Positions 12,875 to 25,300 of a stretch of DNA of 64,000 bases are shown in pieces (position 1 is the first letter of the stretch; each line of letters starts with the position of its first letter). The DNA is taken from positions 691,501 to 755,500 of the forward strand of contig LSRY02000041.1 in NCBI GenBank assembly GCA_001643675.2, in the 5' to 3' direction. The DNA is from Monocercomonoides exilis. Lineage: Eukaryota > Preaxostyla > Oxymonadida > Polymastigidae. The translations under genes were made by a program, and so were the position numbers. The notes below the pieces were generated by a model, which worked only from the letters and a program-made list of their open reading frames with translations, ran no database searches and was not told where the DNA came from.

Positions 12875-14122
12875 TCAAAGAACAGAGAAAGAATGAAGAG
12901 CTCTTTGATAAGAAGATGCGGCTTCTTCGATGAGTTGTTCGTCTTTTCTAACTTCTTCTTCTTTCTCTGCCAAAATCCTCTCATACTTCTTTTTTTCATC
13001 AAACCTTTTTTCAGATGGCAAATAGAATCTGCTTTCTTTTGGTGAACTTTCCTTTGGGTGGAAGTATTCCATTTCATCATCTCTTTTTCTTTCTCTATGC
13101 GTTGTTGGACGATGACATGTTGGGCAATACTTGTTTCGTTTCCAATGCATCTCTTCTTCGTTTTCCTCGTATTTTTCACTTTTTCTTCGCCTGTGTTCGC
13201 AATCTCGTTTATACGCTTGCTTTGCATATTCTCTTTCAAGCTGTTGGCGTGAAACTTGATAATCATCAGAAGGAGTATAAATTGGCATTATTGAAGTGAC
13301 AACAGATGGATTCGTGCTACCAAAAAGGTGAGATGGTGAAGATGATGAGTGAAGTGTTGGAGTTTCTGTGTGAGAAACGGATTTCTTTATTGATATGTCA
13401 AGAGATTCACTTGGCATAGAAGTTGGAATGACAATTGTTTTCATTGTTTGTAGTTTCCCTTTTAGCTTGTCAGTTTTTCCATTAAATCCTGAAGTGTTAA
13501 TGGAATGTGATAATGGAGAAGGAGGATCGCAATTTTCATCTGTCACTGAAGATTCCTCAGATGAGAAAGATGAAGTATCTGATTCACCTGAAGAAGATTC
13601 TGAATCATCATTTGTAATCTTTTTCGAAGTTAAACGGTAATGCGATTTTCGTGAAGGAGAAATACTGGAACGTAAAGAAAAATTTCTAGAAACAGGTCTA
13701 TGGATAGGACTTTTGTTAAAAGGTGATAGATATTGCTGAGAAGTCAAGCGAAGTGAATTCAACGTTTTTCTTAAACTTGCATAATCCTCAGCGAATGTTG
13801 ATTTTCTATGATTTGAAGGAGAAGATTTCTGTCTGGATGTTTTTGAATATGATTGATTATGACGAAGAGTATTGTGCATTTTTTGTTTTCTTTGATGTTC
13901 ATGAGGTTCATCAAAAAATTCATTTCGTAAAATTTGTTTTGTATGAGATAAAGCCTTCAAAAATGATTCATAAGATCCGTCTCCATCATGTAATATTCGT
14001 TCAACCGTTTTCTTTCCTTCTTCAGATATTCTTTGGTCAGAAATGTGTAATTCTTCGGATAATAGTTTTTTCATTTGCTCATTCAAAACATGTTTAGAGG
14101 GGGGATATGCTGGAATGCTCAT
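12875..14122 (-). CDS. Uncharacterised Ser-rich coiled-coil protein with a C-terminal CPTCHRPTTH motif, 415 aa
   Basis: Single open frame from ATG at 14122 (MSIPAYPPSKHV) to TGA at 12875-12877. The first 70 residues look helical and folded (NEQMKKLLSEELHIS...KKTVERILHDGD). The middle is Ser/Arg/Lys-rich and probably disordered. The C-terminal 130 residues are a charged helix (REYAKQAYKRDCEHRRRKSEK...) interrupted near residue 333 by CPTCHRPTTH, a possible small zinc-binding knuckle (C-X2-C-H...H), followed by another Glu/Lys helix. I recognise no family. It is convergent with EBP2 (174 bases between stops) and co-oriented with the large cysteine-rich gene 270 bases upstream. It could be a cytoskeletal or basal-body component by its look, but that is only a guess. 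Confidence 0.6.
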   Translation of the reverse strand: MSIPAYPPSKHVLNEQMKKLLSEELHISDQRISEEGKKTVERILHDGDGSYESFLKALSHTKQILRNEFFDEPHEHQRKQKMHNTLRHNQSYSKTSRQKSSPSNHRKSTFAEDYASLRKTLNSLRLTSQQYLSPFNKSPIHRPVSRNFSLRSSISPSRKSHYRLTSKKITNDDSESSSGESDTSSFSSEESSVTDENCDPPSPLSHSINTSGFNGKTDKLKGKLQTMKTIVIPTSMPSESLDISIKKSVSHTETPTLHSSSSPSHLFGSTNPSVVTSIMPIYTPSDDYQVSRQQLEREYAKQAYKRDCEHRRRKSEKYEENEEEMHWKRNKYCPTCHRPTTHRERKRDDEMEYFHPKESSPKESRFYLPSEKRFDEKKKYERILAEKEEEVRKDEQLIEEAASSYQRALHSFSVL

Positions 14123-14392
14123 AAGCAAAATATACGTTTGCCCAAATACAAAATAAAATTTAACTTATAAGAAATTTATTATTATGGGAATGTTTTTTTT
14201 GAATTTTTCGAATATCATGCAAAAAAATTGTTATTAATTCTGTTTTTGAGAAAAATATAAATATGCATTAACATTTAACTTAAATTTTAGCTAAATAGTT
14301 GATTATAACTGGATTTTTCCATTTTCTAAAAATGAGACGTGAAAAAATGAAAGACTAATTTGCAAAATCATTAACACAAAAGTACAATTTTT

Positions 14393-17300
14393 CTAAGAGC
14401 TGGCCTTTTCAAGGCACTCTTTTGCTAATTCTTCGCATTGTGTTAGGCACTCACGACTTCCCTGGTAATCTCTGTCACACATCGTAGCGCATCTTCGTCT
14501 TCCATCCACGCAATCAGAAATCGTGACTGGTTTATCTTGTTTATTGACATTTTTATTTTCAACATTTGAATCTCTGCCTGTAGATTTATCGTCTTTTCTT
14601 TGCTTTTTCATTGCCTTTTTCTTCATATTTGCATATTTTTGTGAAAGCGGCTGCGTTGTTCTGTTAGTCTTGATCGATTCCTTTATTTTCGAAGGCAATT
14701 TGCTTTTAATCTCTTCAGAATCTTTGTCAAGCTTCTTCAAGAAGTAATCAACAAGATGTGAAGATTTGTGTGATTCTTCTTCATTTGAGTGCTCAAATCC
14801 CTTTTGATCGAAATCCCACGAACCAACCAATGCATCGAGTTCGTCATTCTTCTCATTCATTTTTCTCAAATACTCATCTACAATATTCTTCGGATGTTCT
14901 GTCGGTTCTTTTTCCCCTCTCTGCATCTTTTGCTTTCCTTGCATTTTATCATTTATTGCTCTGTTTATGCGTTGCCTCACCATATCAGCTGGCCCTCTCT
15001 CTTGATAGCGCTGGTTCTGCCTCTGATCAAACTGACTGTTGCTTCCAAATCCCTTTTGGTTATCAACCATCTTCTTTAGCTGTTTGCCAACTTTCTCTTT
15101 TCTGCTCTTAATTGCATCTTCCATTCTTTCTCTTCTTGATTTCATTCTCTTTTTCATTTCCTTTTCTTCCTTTTCTTCTTCTTCTTCTTCTTCTTCTTCT
15201 TCTTCTTTCTCTTTCTCTTCTTCGTCTTTGTCTTCTTCGTCTTCCTTCCCTTCTTTTTCTATTTCGCAAGCTCTCCACTCCTCATCGCAGCCAAGATTGC
15301 ACTGCTTCCCTGCAATTCTGCAGTCCTGATACGCTTCTTCCTCTCCCTTCCCGCCTTTCATCTGCCTCTGCACACATCGCTGTGTAAAGCGCCGGCATTC
15401 AGAATAGCACTGCCTGCGCTGCATCTCACATTCTGGTGCAGACGATGGAGGAACCTGAGAATTCGCTTGACTCTCTCCTTCTCCTGTTTGCTTCTGGCTG
15501 CCCATCTTTCGCATTCTCCTCTTCATGATTTTCTTTTCCTTTCTTTTTTGCATCTTCTCCTGCTTTTCTCTTCGCTCTTCTTCTTCTTCTTTCTCCTCCT
15601 CGTCGCGTTCGACTGAATGAATGCACCGCTCAAATTCTGCGTCGCATCTTTTCACTTCTCTCTGAACCTCTTTCGAGCATTCCTCTTTCGTCCTCCCTCT
15701 TTCAAGGCAGCTGTTTCCGAAGTCAACACAATTTGACAAGCAGTCCACTTTCTGCGATTCGCACATCATCTCTCCGTCTGACTCACTCAGCACACTGTTG
15801 TTCGTCAGCATGCTTTTCATCCCGCGTCTGTCAAAGTTCAATCCGCCAGACATTCCACTAGAAACATCGTAGCGCAGTTGCTTTTGTGTGCCTTTCTTGT
15901 TGATTGAATTAACTGGACTAACAGAATTGTCAAAGGAATCTCTGTGCTCATAGCGGCTGTGCTTTCTCATCTGCTTCAGCTCAGTTTCTGTGGAAGGCTT
16001 AGCAGAAACCATCGCTTCGTCAAATAAATCGGCCAGTTGGTACATCCTTCTATCTGTTCGCGTGTGCTTGTCTTCTTCAGACGCAGCTTTCATCAGCTTC
16101 TGCTTTGTATTGTCCAAAAGCTGCTTCTTCTTCTCTTCTGCCACGTCAATCACGTCTGCCACCATCACTTCTCTCTGTCTGTGGCACCTGTCTTCGCATG
16201 TTGCTGAGTCCCGCTCACATTCCTGAACACATGTCACCAGCGGCTCTTCCCCAAAGCTCCGCAAAAGCGTCTTCCGCACATTCGTTCCGAGTCTTTCTCC
16301 ACGCTCTTTCGCTTTGCTCTTCGCTTTGTCCTTCAAATTGCTATCCCCTTTCTCTGACTTGCCTGTCTTTTTGGCTGTCTTTGCCTTGTCCAGCTCAGCA
16401 GCCAGCGCAACATGATCCAGTTCCTTTCCGAAGTCGAAGTCGCGCGAGCGCCATTCCTGTGCCAGTGTGCTCATCTTCATCCCTCTTTTGCTCCATCCCT
16501 TGGAATCGCTGCTGCTGTCGTGGCAGTCGTCAATGCACTGTGTCTCGTATTGGCTGCACTCATCAGCACATTCTTCGAACGTGCGGTTGATTTGGCTGAG
16601 CGCTCTCTGCAGCTGCCGTTCGTGTCTGTGTAAGGCATGTACTGATGACAATGCAATGTCCTTCACACAGCCACGAGGATATGGAGATGATGGAGGCACT
16701 TTTCTTTCTGAGGCAAAATGAGGAGATGATTTGGATGACGGGCTGATCTCAACAAACTCTGAATTCAGTGTGTCTGTCTTTTGTCTGTTTGCCCTGCGAT
16801 TTTTGAATTTGTTCAAAGATCGGTTAAGTCTCTCAGTTATATCTTCTTCCTCTTCTTCTTCTTCAATTTCTTCTTCGCCTTTTTCTTCCTCTTCTTTTTT
16901 CTCTTCTTCTTCCTCTTCCTTTTCCTTCTCTTCATCTTTCGCAATCTGTTTCGCTGTCACACTCACTTTCATAAACGATGCCTGCGCCTTCCCCACACTT
17001 ATTCTGCACTTCAGCATGCACTGCTCGTTCTTCGCATCACACTCTGCCAGCTTCCCTTCCAAACATTGATTCAGCTCCTGCGGCGCGATTGCTGCACTGA
17101 GCTGGTTGTATCGGATGCTTCCGGGGGCTGCTTTGCGCCGCGCATCTAGATCCTGCTGGCTCAGCTCCATCATACACCCAAGCTCTGCATTCACTCGGCA
17201 CCGCGCGCTTTCGTCCTTGCAGGTGCTGTTGCAGTCGCTGCTGCTGCTGGCAGAAACGGGATTCGCTTCATCTGCGCTGTTTGCAAGGTTAACAGAAACA

Positions 17301-20044
17301 GACGGTTCGCTGAATTCATCAGCAACGAACGAGGACAGAGGATGGCTCCGCTTATTGGATTGAGATGAGTGTAAATCAGAAAAAGAAGAAGAAGAAGATT
17401 CTGAGTCTGGCTTGTAATTCACTGAACGACTCGAACGAGAAGAAGAAGCTGTTGCTGATTGATCATTTGAAGATGAAAGGGCAGAAGATGCATCACTTCC
17501 TTCGACATCTGTCTGCTGCATGCCGCTGGAAAAGCGATCAGCAAGAGGATATCTTCTGCTCATAAACGCATCCAATGGGCGCTCAGACACATCGATTTTC
17601 TGTCCTTTAACCTGATAGCGCGGGCTGTGATAGTCATCTGAGAATTGCCTGCTGCGCTGTTCGTCTCTTTCCTCTCCAAATCCGCCGGCAGAATTTGCCA
17701 TGCTCACGTTGCTGTGCACACCTGCCCTGTTTGGATATCTCTCGTCGTATCTTCTTTTCGCGTCCACTCTTCTGCCATCTGTCACTTTCTTGTCTGGCCC
17801 GTTCTTTCCGTCCGCTTCGCTTCCGCTGCCGTTTCTTCGCTTCTCTTCTTTGAGCATCTTGTTCACTCTCTTTCTAATGTTATCCTTCCGCTCTTTCGTT
17901 CTGTCGTTCTCGCTCTTCGCATTCAGCCCGCTCTGCTTCATCTTCTGCTCTGCTCTTCTGTTCGACTCTGTCACATTCGGAGGCGCATTAAACGTCTGCA
18001 CACACAGCGACACACACTCGCTCGCCTCTTCTGCACACTGCGGCATGTTGTGCTCGATGCAGGTGATAAGACAATCAGACTCATCCACGTCGTACTGTGC
18101 AGCGTCTTGTTTAGAGGTTGAATCAGCACTTTCTCCGTCGCTTGTTTGTGTCTGCTTCATTTTCCGCTGAGCACACTCAGATCGGCAGTAATCCCTCATC
18201 TGCGTAGAGCAGCTGTTGAGTGTGTCGTTGCAAGACGCAACACAATCATTCTTGTCAGCAGCATACTTTGCAATGCCTCGCTTTTTCAGGTCATCGCGAA
18301 GCATCAGCCGCTCCTGCTCCTCTTGTTTTGTCTGGTTCTCTGTCTTGTTCCCAACAACAGCTTGTTCGCACTCGTTGTGACACGTAGCCATCAGAGCCCC
18401 GCACGAATCAGTCTTCTCTGCCATGCAGCGCCCCAGGCATGTCCGCTTTTTGTTCGGCTGGACGTGACGATTGTGCTGTTTGTATTTGTTGACAAGCTGA
18501 TGTCGCTTAACTTTGTGTGCTCTTTGTGTTTCTTGGGACGAGAAACCTTCTTTCGATTTCTTTTTATCATCTTCGTCATCATCATCATCGTCATCTTCTT
18601 CTTCATCATCGTCATCGTCATCGTCATCGTCATCGCCATCCCTCTTTCCTTCCTCCTCCTCACACTGTGCATAGCAATCCATCGCAGCTGTGTGCAAACA
18701 TTGCTTTGTGTTTTCCATGCATTGCCTGTCGCACATCTTTACTGCTTCTGAGTCCGTCACGTCCGCATCGCACTCCTTCAGGCAGTCTTCCTGCAAGCTG
18801 CTGCATTCCGCCTCGCATTGCTTAAGACAGTTGTCGCACTCGGCAGTTTGGGATGCGTCTGCTCCGTCTGTCTTTGTTCCGTTGCCAAAGCACACCGGGT
18901 CGCATCTCCCATCGCAGTTGTCAATACACTGATTAACCGCTGACAATCGCAAAAATGTGTCATATTTCATTTTCAAAAAGAGAAAGAGAGAAAATGGTTG
19001 AATATTTTTTTTAAAAAAAATGCAATTTTTCTCAATGGTAAACACATAAAGCACACTTTCTCTACACGTGAGATCACAATCAACATCCACTTGATCTGTA
19101 AGAAGCAAAGACTGCGAAGAGATAGACTGCATCGGAGAAAAAAGCGATAATCCGAGCGCCTTAACAACAGCATTCTTCATTGCTTCGTGAGATGGATGGT
19201 TGCACTTCAAAGGGCATGCTTCAATGCAACCTGAATATGGTTCGATGCAGTCTTTAATGGACGCGAGAACACAACGACGTTCGCATTGGGATAACTTGTT
19301 ATTGTAATCTTCTTTTTCTGTATCTGTTATATTCCCATTTAAAAGAGAAGAAAGCTGATTTGTGCATTCTGTATGGCAAAATGTCACTGCTTTTCCTTCG
19401 CAAGAATCAAGTTTTTGCTTGCATCCAAATGAGCATTCCGAAGAAAATCCTCGTTTTGTTTGATCCTTCAAAATACATTGGCCATAACTGTTACTGCAAT
19501 TTAGCAAAACATCTTTGACGCAAGATGAAATGTCGCATGAGCCATCTGTAAAAATGAGAATTTCAAAAAAAAATGTGAATACGTTGCACAATTCAATATG
19601 AAAATTATTAAACTTTGACATTTCTCCGTGCATGTAACTGTTGAGTTCTGTTGGCATTCACTTAGAACGTTCACACAACTTATTTGAGTACCAAAGTTGC
19701 AAAGATCCTTGCATTCAAGGAGATTAACCCCACAAATTTCAATTTCTTGATTTTTAATAAATGTAATCTTGTGCATAAAAAAATTTTGTAATACCTTCCA
19801 TTGTACATTGCTTTTGACATTCAGCAGGATCTTTTGAAAAATTGCATTCTTTTCCGCACAGAACATTTGCATTTGAAATACACTTCATTGTACGATTAGT
19901 ACAAAGAAGATTGCATTTTTCTTGGTCGTTAGAGTTTAAAAAAATAGGTGAAAGCTGCCGTAATGTTCGATTATGATTGGATGGGAGAGAAAATGGAACG
20001 GCATATGAGATTGATATAAACGACCAAATGCACAAAAAAAGCAT
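14393..20044 (-). CDS. Secreted cysteine-rich protein built from repeated CX3C pairs, four exons, 1803 aa
   Basis: Exons, 5' to 3' on the minus strand: 20044-19795, 19745-19620, 19545-19057, 18939-14393. Introns of 49, 74 and 117 bases are GT-AG, all in phase 1, and give 5412 coding bases ending in TAG. It starts with a signal peptide (MLFLCIWSFISISYA). The body repeats a spacing C-X3-C-X6/7-C-X6-C-X3-C, for example DCVASC..SC..YCRSEC (near 18240), TCLGRC..SC..TCHNEC (near 18400), DCLITC..QC..ECVSLC (near 18050), and continues to the C-terminus. Between Cys blocks lie long Glu/Asp/Lys-rich low-complexity linkers. Paired CX3C on helices predicts disulfide-stapled helical hairpins exposed outside the cell or in a secretory compartment. 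No transmembrane helix or catalytic motif is seen. I cannot name the family. It shares a 147-base divergent upstream region with the TPM-domain gene. Confidence 0.75.
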
Positions 20045-20191
20045 TAATATTTTGTTTTAAAAAATTTCAATGGTAAACAACAATAACATAATATTGTAGA
20101 AATATCACATCATGTCATTCATCATAGAAATATAAATGGGAATGATCTTAAAGATCAGTTTATATTATTAAATAAAATAGATCAGATAAAA
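20045..20191. promoter_or_regulatory. Shared divergent promoter region
   Basis: Only 147 AT-rich bases separate the start of the minus-strand Cys-rich gene (20044) from the start of the plus-strand TPM gene (20192). Both transcription starts must lie here or inside the genes. No specific motif is claimed. Both products carry signal peptides, which would suit co-regulation. Confidence 0.5.
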
Positions 20192-21360
20192 ATGGAACTG
20201 TTATTGATTGCATTCACAATTGCCTTTATTTACGGGGAGAGCGAAAAGGGAGAAACAAATAGTGCTTTTTCAGATATATTTTACTGGAAAAGCAAGGCTA
20301 TTTGGAAAGCTTCTTCTGTTCCAAATCCAAGATCAAATCCGAACAAATGTGTTTCAGCAATGGATTTGAACGAATACATGAAACTTTTCAATTGCACTGG
20401 AAAGCTTCCTCCGTTATGGATATGTGATCCTGATGGTTTTGTTTCTCCATCCGTTCTGAAAGAGGTTAATGAAAAAATTAGTGAATTGGAATCAACAAAC
20501 GGAGCAGAGGTGGGAGTGATTGTTGTAGAGGTATGAGTCAAACAAATTATCATTTTAAATTTTGAAATTATTTATTTTATATATTTTTTTAAATGAAAAT
20601 TACGAAAATTTTTTTAGTCAAGAGATTCAAGCGAATCATCAAGCGACTTTACAAAGAATGTTTTTAATTCTTGGGGTGTTGGAAAAGCAAATGTGAATAA
20701 TGGAGCGTTGTTTTCACTTATGTTTGATCTTTTGTTTTCATATGTAATGACAATATTTGTTTCCTTTTTTTTAAATAAATGTGTTTGCTGTTTATTTTTG
20801 AATGGATCTCTTTATCATGCAATGCCACAAAGGATAAATGACCGTGAGATGTACATTCAAACAGGAAAAGGAATTAAGGATTTGTTTTCGGGATCAAGAA
20901 TTGATGAAATCTTGAGTGCTTTGAAACCAAGTCTTCGAGATGGAAATTACGATGCAGTTTGAGAGCTGTTGCTTAGCTTCTATTTGTTATATGATTTTTC
21001 TGTTCTTTGTTATTCTATCTGATTGTTTGTATTTATGAAATTATGTATGGATTTCAGGCTGTCAAGACAGCTGTGGATAAAATTTGTAAAGTCATCAAGG
21101 ATAATAAAAAGCCATTTCCAGAATGGGCGCTCGTAGTAGTTATTGTAGTTCCTATTCTTGCTGTTGTTTTGGTACCAGTCATAATTACTGTTATCTGCTC
21201 GGCAACGGGACATTGCAAGTCTACTGGAGATGGAAGCTCTGGAAGCACCTACATAAATTCTACGACTGATAATTCATATTCTTCAACTTCTTTTGATAGC
21301 AGTTCTTCATTCGGTGGTGGTTGTTGTGATGGTGGGGGAGGAGGTGGTGGAAGTTGGTAA
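20192..21360 (+). CDS. TPM-domain membrane protein, four exons, 289 aa
   Basis: Exons 20192-20530, 20618-20721, 20833-20956 and 21058-21360; introns of 87, 111 and 101 bases fit GT-AG and frame (870 coding bases, TAA). Signal peptide MELLLIAFTIAFIYGES. The TPM fold (YgcG/TLP18.3/Psb32 type) is spread over the exons: a 'VNEKISELESTNGAEVGVIV' helix-strand, 'NSWGVGKANVNNGALFSLM', 'INDREMYIQTGKGIKDLFSG' and 'LKPSLRDGNYDAV'. The splice at 20722/20832 is set by this fit. A transmembrane helix follows (WALVVVIVVPILAVVLVPVI), then a Ser/Thr stretch and a tail ending in GGGGGGGSW, the Gly-rich ending often seen in bacterial TPM proteins. TPM domains occur in bacterial envelopes and plant thylakoids (acid-phosphatase activity reported for TLP18.3). 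Topology predicts the TPM domain in the lumen or outside. Function in this organism is unknown. Confidence 0.85.
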
Positions 21361-22314
21361 AGTGATTGTATTTCCTTCATTTTGACGATTTTTTATTTAT
21401 TTATTTATTTTTTTTATTTTTATAAAACTGCATGGACTGTTTTTATTTGACTTGAAATGATACATATGAGTTTGATGTCTTTTGTGAGTATTGTTATTTG
21501 TTAATGAATTCGATAATTTTTTGTTTTTTTATAGTTATTATTGTTTTTCTTTATTGAAGTTTTCATTTTTTGAAAATTAAAGTTAATTTGAGTAATAGGT
21601 TCATCAAAGTGATAGAGATACTTTATTTGGACTGAAGTTTTGATAATTGCTTGCATTGAGTTTCAGCGATGCATGCTCTTATTATTTTTGAGCTTTTATT
21701 TTGTTGTTTTGTTTGTTTTGACGCTCCAATTGAACAGGGGTTATTTAGTTAATGAGCTAAACAGCAATTCTTTTTTATGATTGACATATTTTGGTGGGAC
21801 AATTTGTAACATGCTGAAAGTTTTTAATTTTTTTAATTTTTTTTTTTTTTAATTTATTAAAGAGTGATCCATAAATAAATTGAAAACTTTTTGTTGGATG
21901 AGCAATGATTTGAGTCGATCTGGGAAGTTAACTTTAGCCAGTGATGAAAACATCCTGCGAATGCGAGAATTTGATACATTATTCACAACAGTCTTTAAAT
22001 GACAATAATTGGTGAATCTTGAATGATGTTTCAAATTTTTTAATGTTCAATATGGCACTGCTTCGCAAAGTGAACGCAAAAAAACCCATTTCATTTTAGA
22101 ATTACTCCCCCCTTTAAATAAGTTGTATTTTTGCAATTAAGATATTATTCGTTTCAATTCAGATTGAAATCAATAATTTGTGGGTTTCATAATAAACATG
22201 TTGTGAATTAAACAGTTGGACAATAAAAAGAATACATAAAAATATGAATGCAAAAGCAACAATAATACAAGAAGGTTCTATATAAAGATATGGTCTTTTA
22301 AGTTTCCCTTGACT
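21361..22314. other. Convergent AT-rich intergenic region
   Basis: About 950 bases between the stop of the TPM gene and the stop of the minus-strand surface-protein gene. It has T-runs and simple sequence. A 61-codon minus-strand frame near 21849-22034 has no ATG and no recognisable motif. I see no supported gene. Confidence 0.5.
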
Positions 22315-25300
22315 CTAATTCTCCACAATTTCCATCTTGCTAATCACTTCGCCAAAAGTTGGTCTGCTATCTGGCTCGTCTGCCCACATCTTCTCCATCA
22401 GCCCAACCATTTCTTCTCCTTCGATTCCTTCTGTCAGCGGTCGCACCCCATCTCTCATCATTTCCTGAGCTTCTTCAGCAATGCACTCACTAAAAGGCAC
22501 CTCTCCTGTTGTCATTTCATGGAGAATCAGTCCAAGTGTGAAAACAACTCCCTTTTCAACTCCCTCGTCTTCATTTCCTATTTCCGGTGCCTTCCATCGC
22601 TTCATTTCTTCCTTCTCCTTTTTATCCTTCAATTCCTCTGTCAAAACAAATATTTCATTTTCATTTCCTTCTTCAACAAAAATTGAATATGGGCACAACT
22701 GCCTTGCCATCATTTCCATCCTTTCGTCTCCTACTGAAATCAGATGCTCAAACAGCTCTGCAACTGCTAAAACTACTTCTTTCCCATCAACAACATCCAT
22801 CGCTCTTGTCCCCAAGGTGAAATTACCTTGCACAGAATGAATAGCTGAATGCAATGTTTTGATGTTCTTCTTCTCTTTCTCTCGAAATGGCTTCTTTGCT
22901 GACATCATATTGAATGAATGTGATTGTGGCACTCCAGAAGCAGAGGCATTCTCTGAAAAAGGTATTGGAGATTCCAAATCTGGATGATCATTTTCATTCA
23001 GAATTTCATCGTTGCTCATTGAAGGAGGCTCTGGAAGATCTTCATCGTTGTCAATGAGAAGTGGAATTTGGCTCGTCATCCCTTCCAGTAATGTCGATGG
23101 CATTTCGCTCATCTCAAAGTTCCCTCCATTGTTTTCACTTCTTCTCCTCTCCATCTTTTCCATCATCTGCTGGTTTTCTAATCTTTCTTTCTCAACTCTC
23201 TTTTCGGATTCCTTCAGTTTCCTTCGCTGAACCACAACCATCATAACAATCACAAATAACAGAATTGCAACAACAACAGCACACATAATGAAGGCAACCA
23301 AGCTCCATTCAATTTTATCCTCTCCTTCTGCAATCTTCTCATCTCCTTTCCCTTCAGATACGCTTCTATTCTTCAGAATGAATGAATTTGTTGATAATGG
23401 AGATTCTGTGTTGCCAAATAAAATAGATACACTCACCTCAACATCATTTCCACAACTTTTGATAAAATCTTTTGCCGCACTTCCTTCAACTTCTCTTTCT
23501 GATAAAAACTTATTTGAATCAAAATTATGTTTTTCAATCTCTTTCTCTTCTCCATTCCTCTTCACAACTGAGAATGACAGATTGCATGGAATAAGAAGCA
23601 ATCCTTTGAATGTCAGCTTCATTCTATCTGTTGTTTCTTTTGCTTCAACGCTTTCCAGAACAGGAATGAAGAACGATGAATACCTTTCTGAAACAATCCC
23701 TTCAAAACTGCACCCATTATTTAACATCCAAAGAGATGTGTTTGGTAAAACTCCATCTCCTCCTTTCAAACTCTTCACATTCAATGTTCCTGAATCTGAA
23801 CAGATGATGTTTCTTCTCAATGATGGATACTTTTCAATTGATGGATTGTTATTTATGAACTCTCCTTTCTCAATCTCAACACTTCCTCCGCTCATCGTTA
23901 TTCCACCTTTTGGTGAATTCGAGATTGTTGTATCTTTCATCAAAACAGAACTCTTTACAACATCCACAAGAGATCCATCCCATCTGCACATCTCTTCTTC
24001 TTCTGTATTTGAATTCTTTTCATTTCTTTCATTTGAACTTCCATCAAATATGCAACAATCCATTTTAACATCTGTGCAATCCTCCAATTTCATCAATTTC
24101 CCTTTCTTTCTTTTTGATGAACACCCACCAAATGAACAGTTCGAAAACTCCACATTTCCTTCCATCTCCTCAACATCAACCACACATGTTCTTTCATCCG
24201 CACATGTGATGTTCTCAAATGAAGATGACAGAATCGAAAATGAAAACTCACTTTTTTCTCTGTTGTTTGAACCCGGTCCTCCTCCACTAACATTCAAAAA
24301 CCATCCATTTTTAATCTTTACATTTCCTACTTCCACTTTTTCCATCTTCACATTTACAACTCCACTGATCTTCATGCAGTCTTTGCTTCCCTCAATATTT
24401 CTGAGTGTCAACACATTCACTTCAGCATCCTCTTTCATCAGCATCACCGCTTCACCATCAAATGAAAGCCATGAAACACTTACATCCCCCATTGAGCATT
24501 TCCCCCTTTCCACAAATATCAAACAGAACTGCACTTGAACCATTTCCTTCTCAGCTGAGCTCACTCCCTCAAATGAACACATGCTGATCGATGTCTTTCC
24601 TGAACTTATCGTCATGAATGATGAATGTGTTGTTGGAAGCTGGGCTTGTGCTGATTCCACTTCTTCAAAGGCAAATTGAATCCATCGCATATTCACCTGC
24701 CCCTTTGTCTCCACAATCATTTCTTTGCTGCAATTCATCCTCCCTTTCACAACCACTCGACTCTGCACTTCATGCATCCCGCTCAGCGTGAGTGTGTCCA
24801 GTCCAATTTCCTCATCAATCACTGACTCCTCATCGACAAACGCCTGGCTGAAGAAATCGTGTGTCAGATGCCTGAGCCCAAACCCAATTGTCACACAAGG
24901 AAGTGAAGGCTTCCCACACTGCTGCTCATTGCTTCCCCCTTTCCCTTCTTTGTTCGACACCACAATCGTGTCTGACTGGTATTTCACAATCAGACTCATC
25001 AAGTCCATCGCCTCTTCCTTGTGCTCTCCCGCATCCATCCCATAGATCGCATTCTGCCTGATGAACTCCACATCACGGAAGTCGAGGTTGAACTGTGTTT
25101 CGTTGATCTGCCTCTCGATGCAGTCACACACAATGAACACATCATTCCCGACTTTTGCTGTGTTCCTTCGGAATATCACCCCATCAAACACATAATCCAA
25201 CTCTCCCCTCACTTCAGTCTTCAGATACACCCCGCCTCCTTTCCCTTCGCTCACAGAGCATCCACACTGCTTCACACTCGTGTTCACAACATCGAACCAT

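Noticed and set aside
17645-18751. Plus-strand hydrophobic ORFs opposite the Cys-rich gene
   Set aside because: They are the antisense of Cys/Glu/Lys codons. They have no start context or membrane-protein motifs, and the minus frame is longer and regular.
21849-22034. 61-codon minus-strand frame downstream of the TPM gene
   Set aside because: It lacks an ATG (begins TTG), has no recognisable motif, and no partner exon could be placed.
23288-24538. Long plus-strand ORFs opposite the beta-helix gene (also 25280-26416, 27110-28018)
   Set aside because: Antisense to a much longer minus-strand frame with signal peptide, modules, membrane span and kinase-like end. Their Ser/Pro/Leu composition follows from the purine-rich coding strand.
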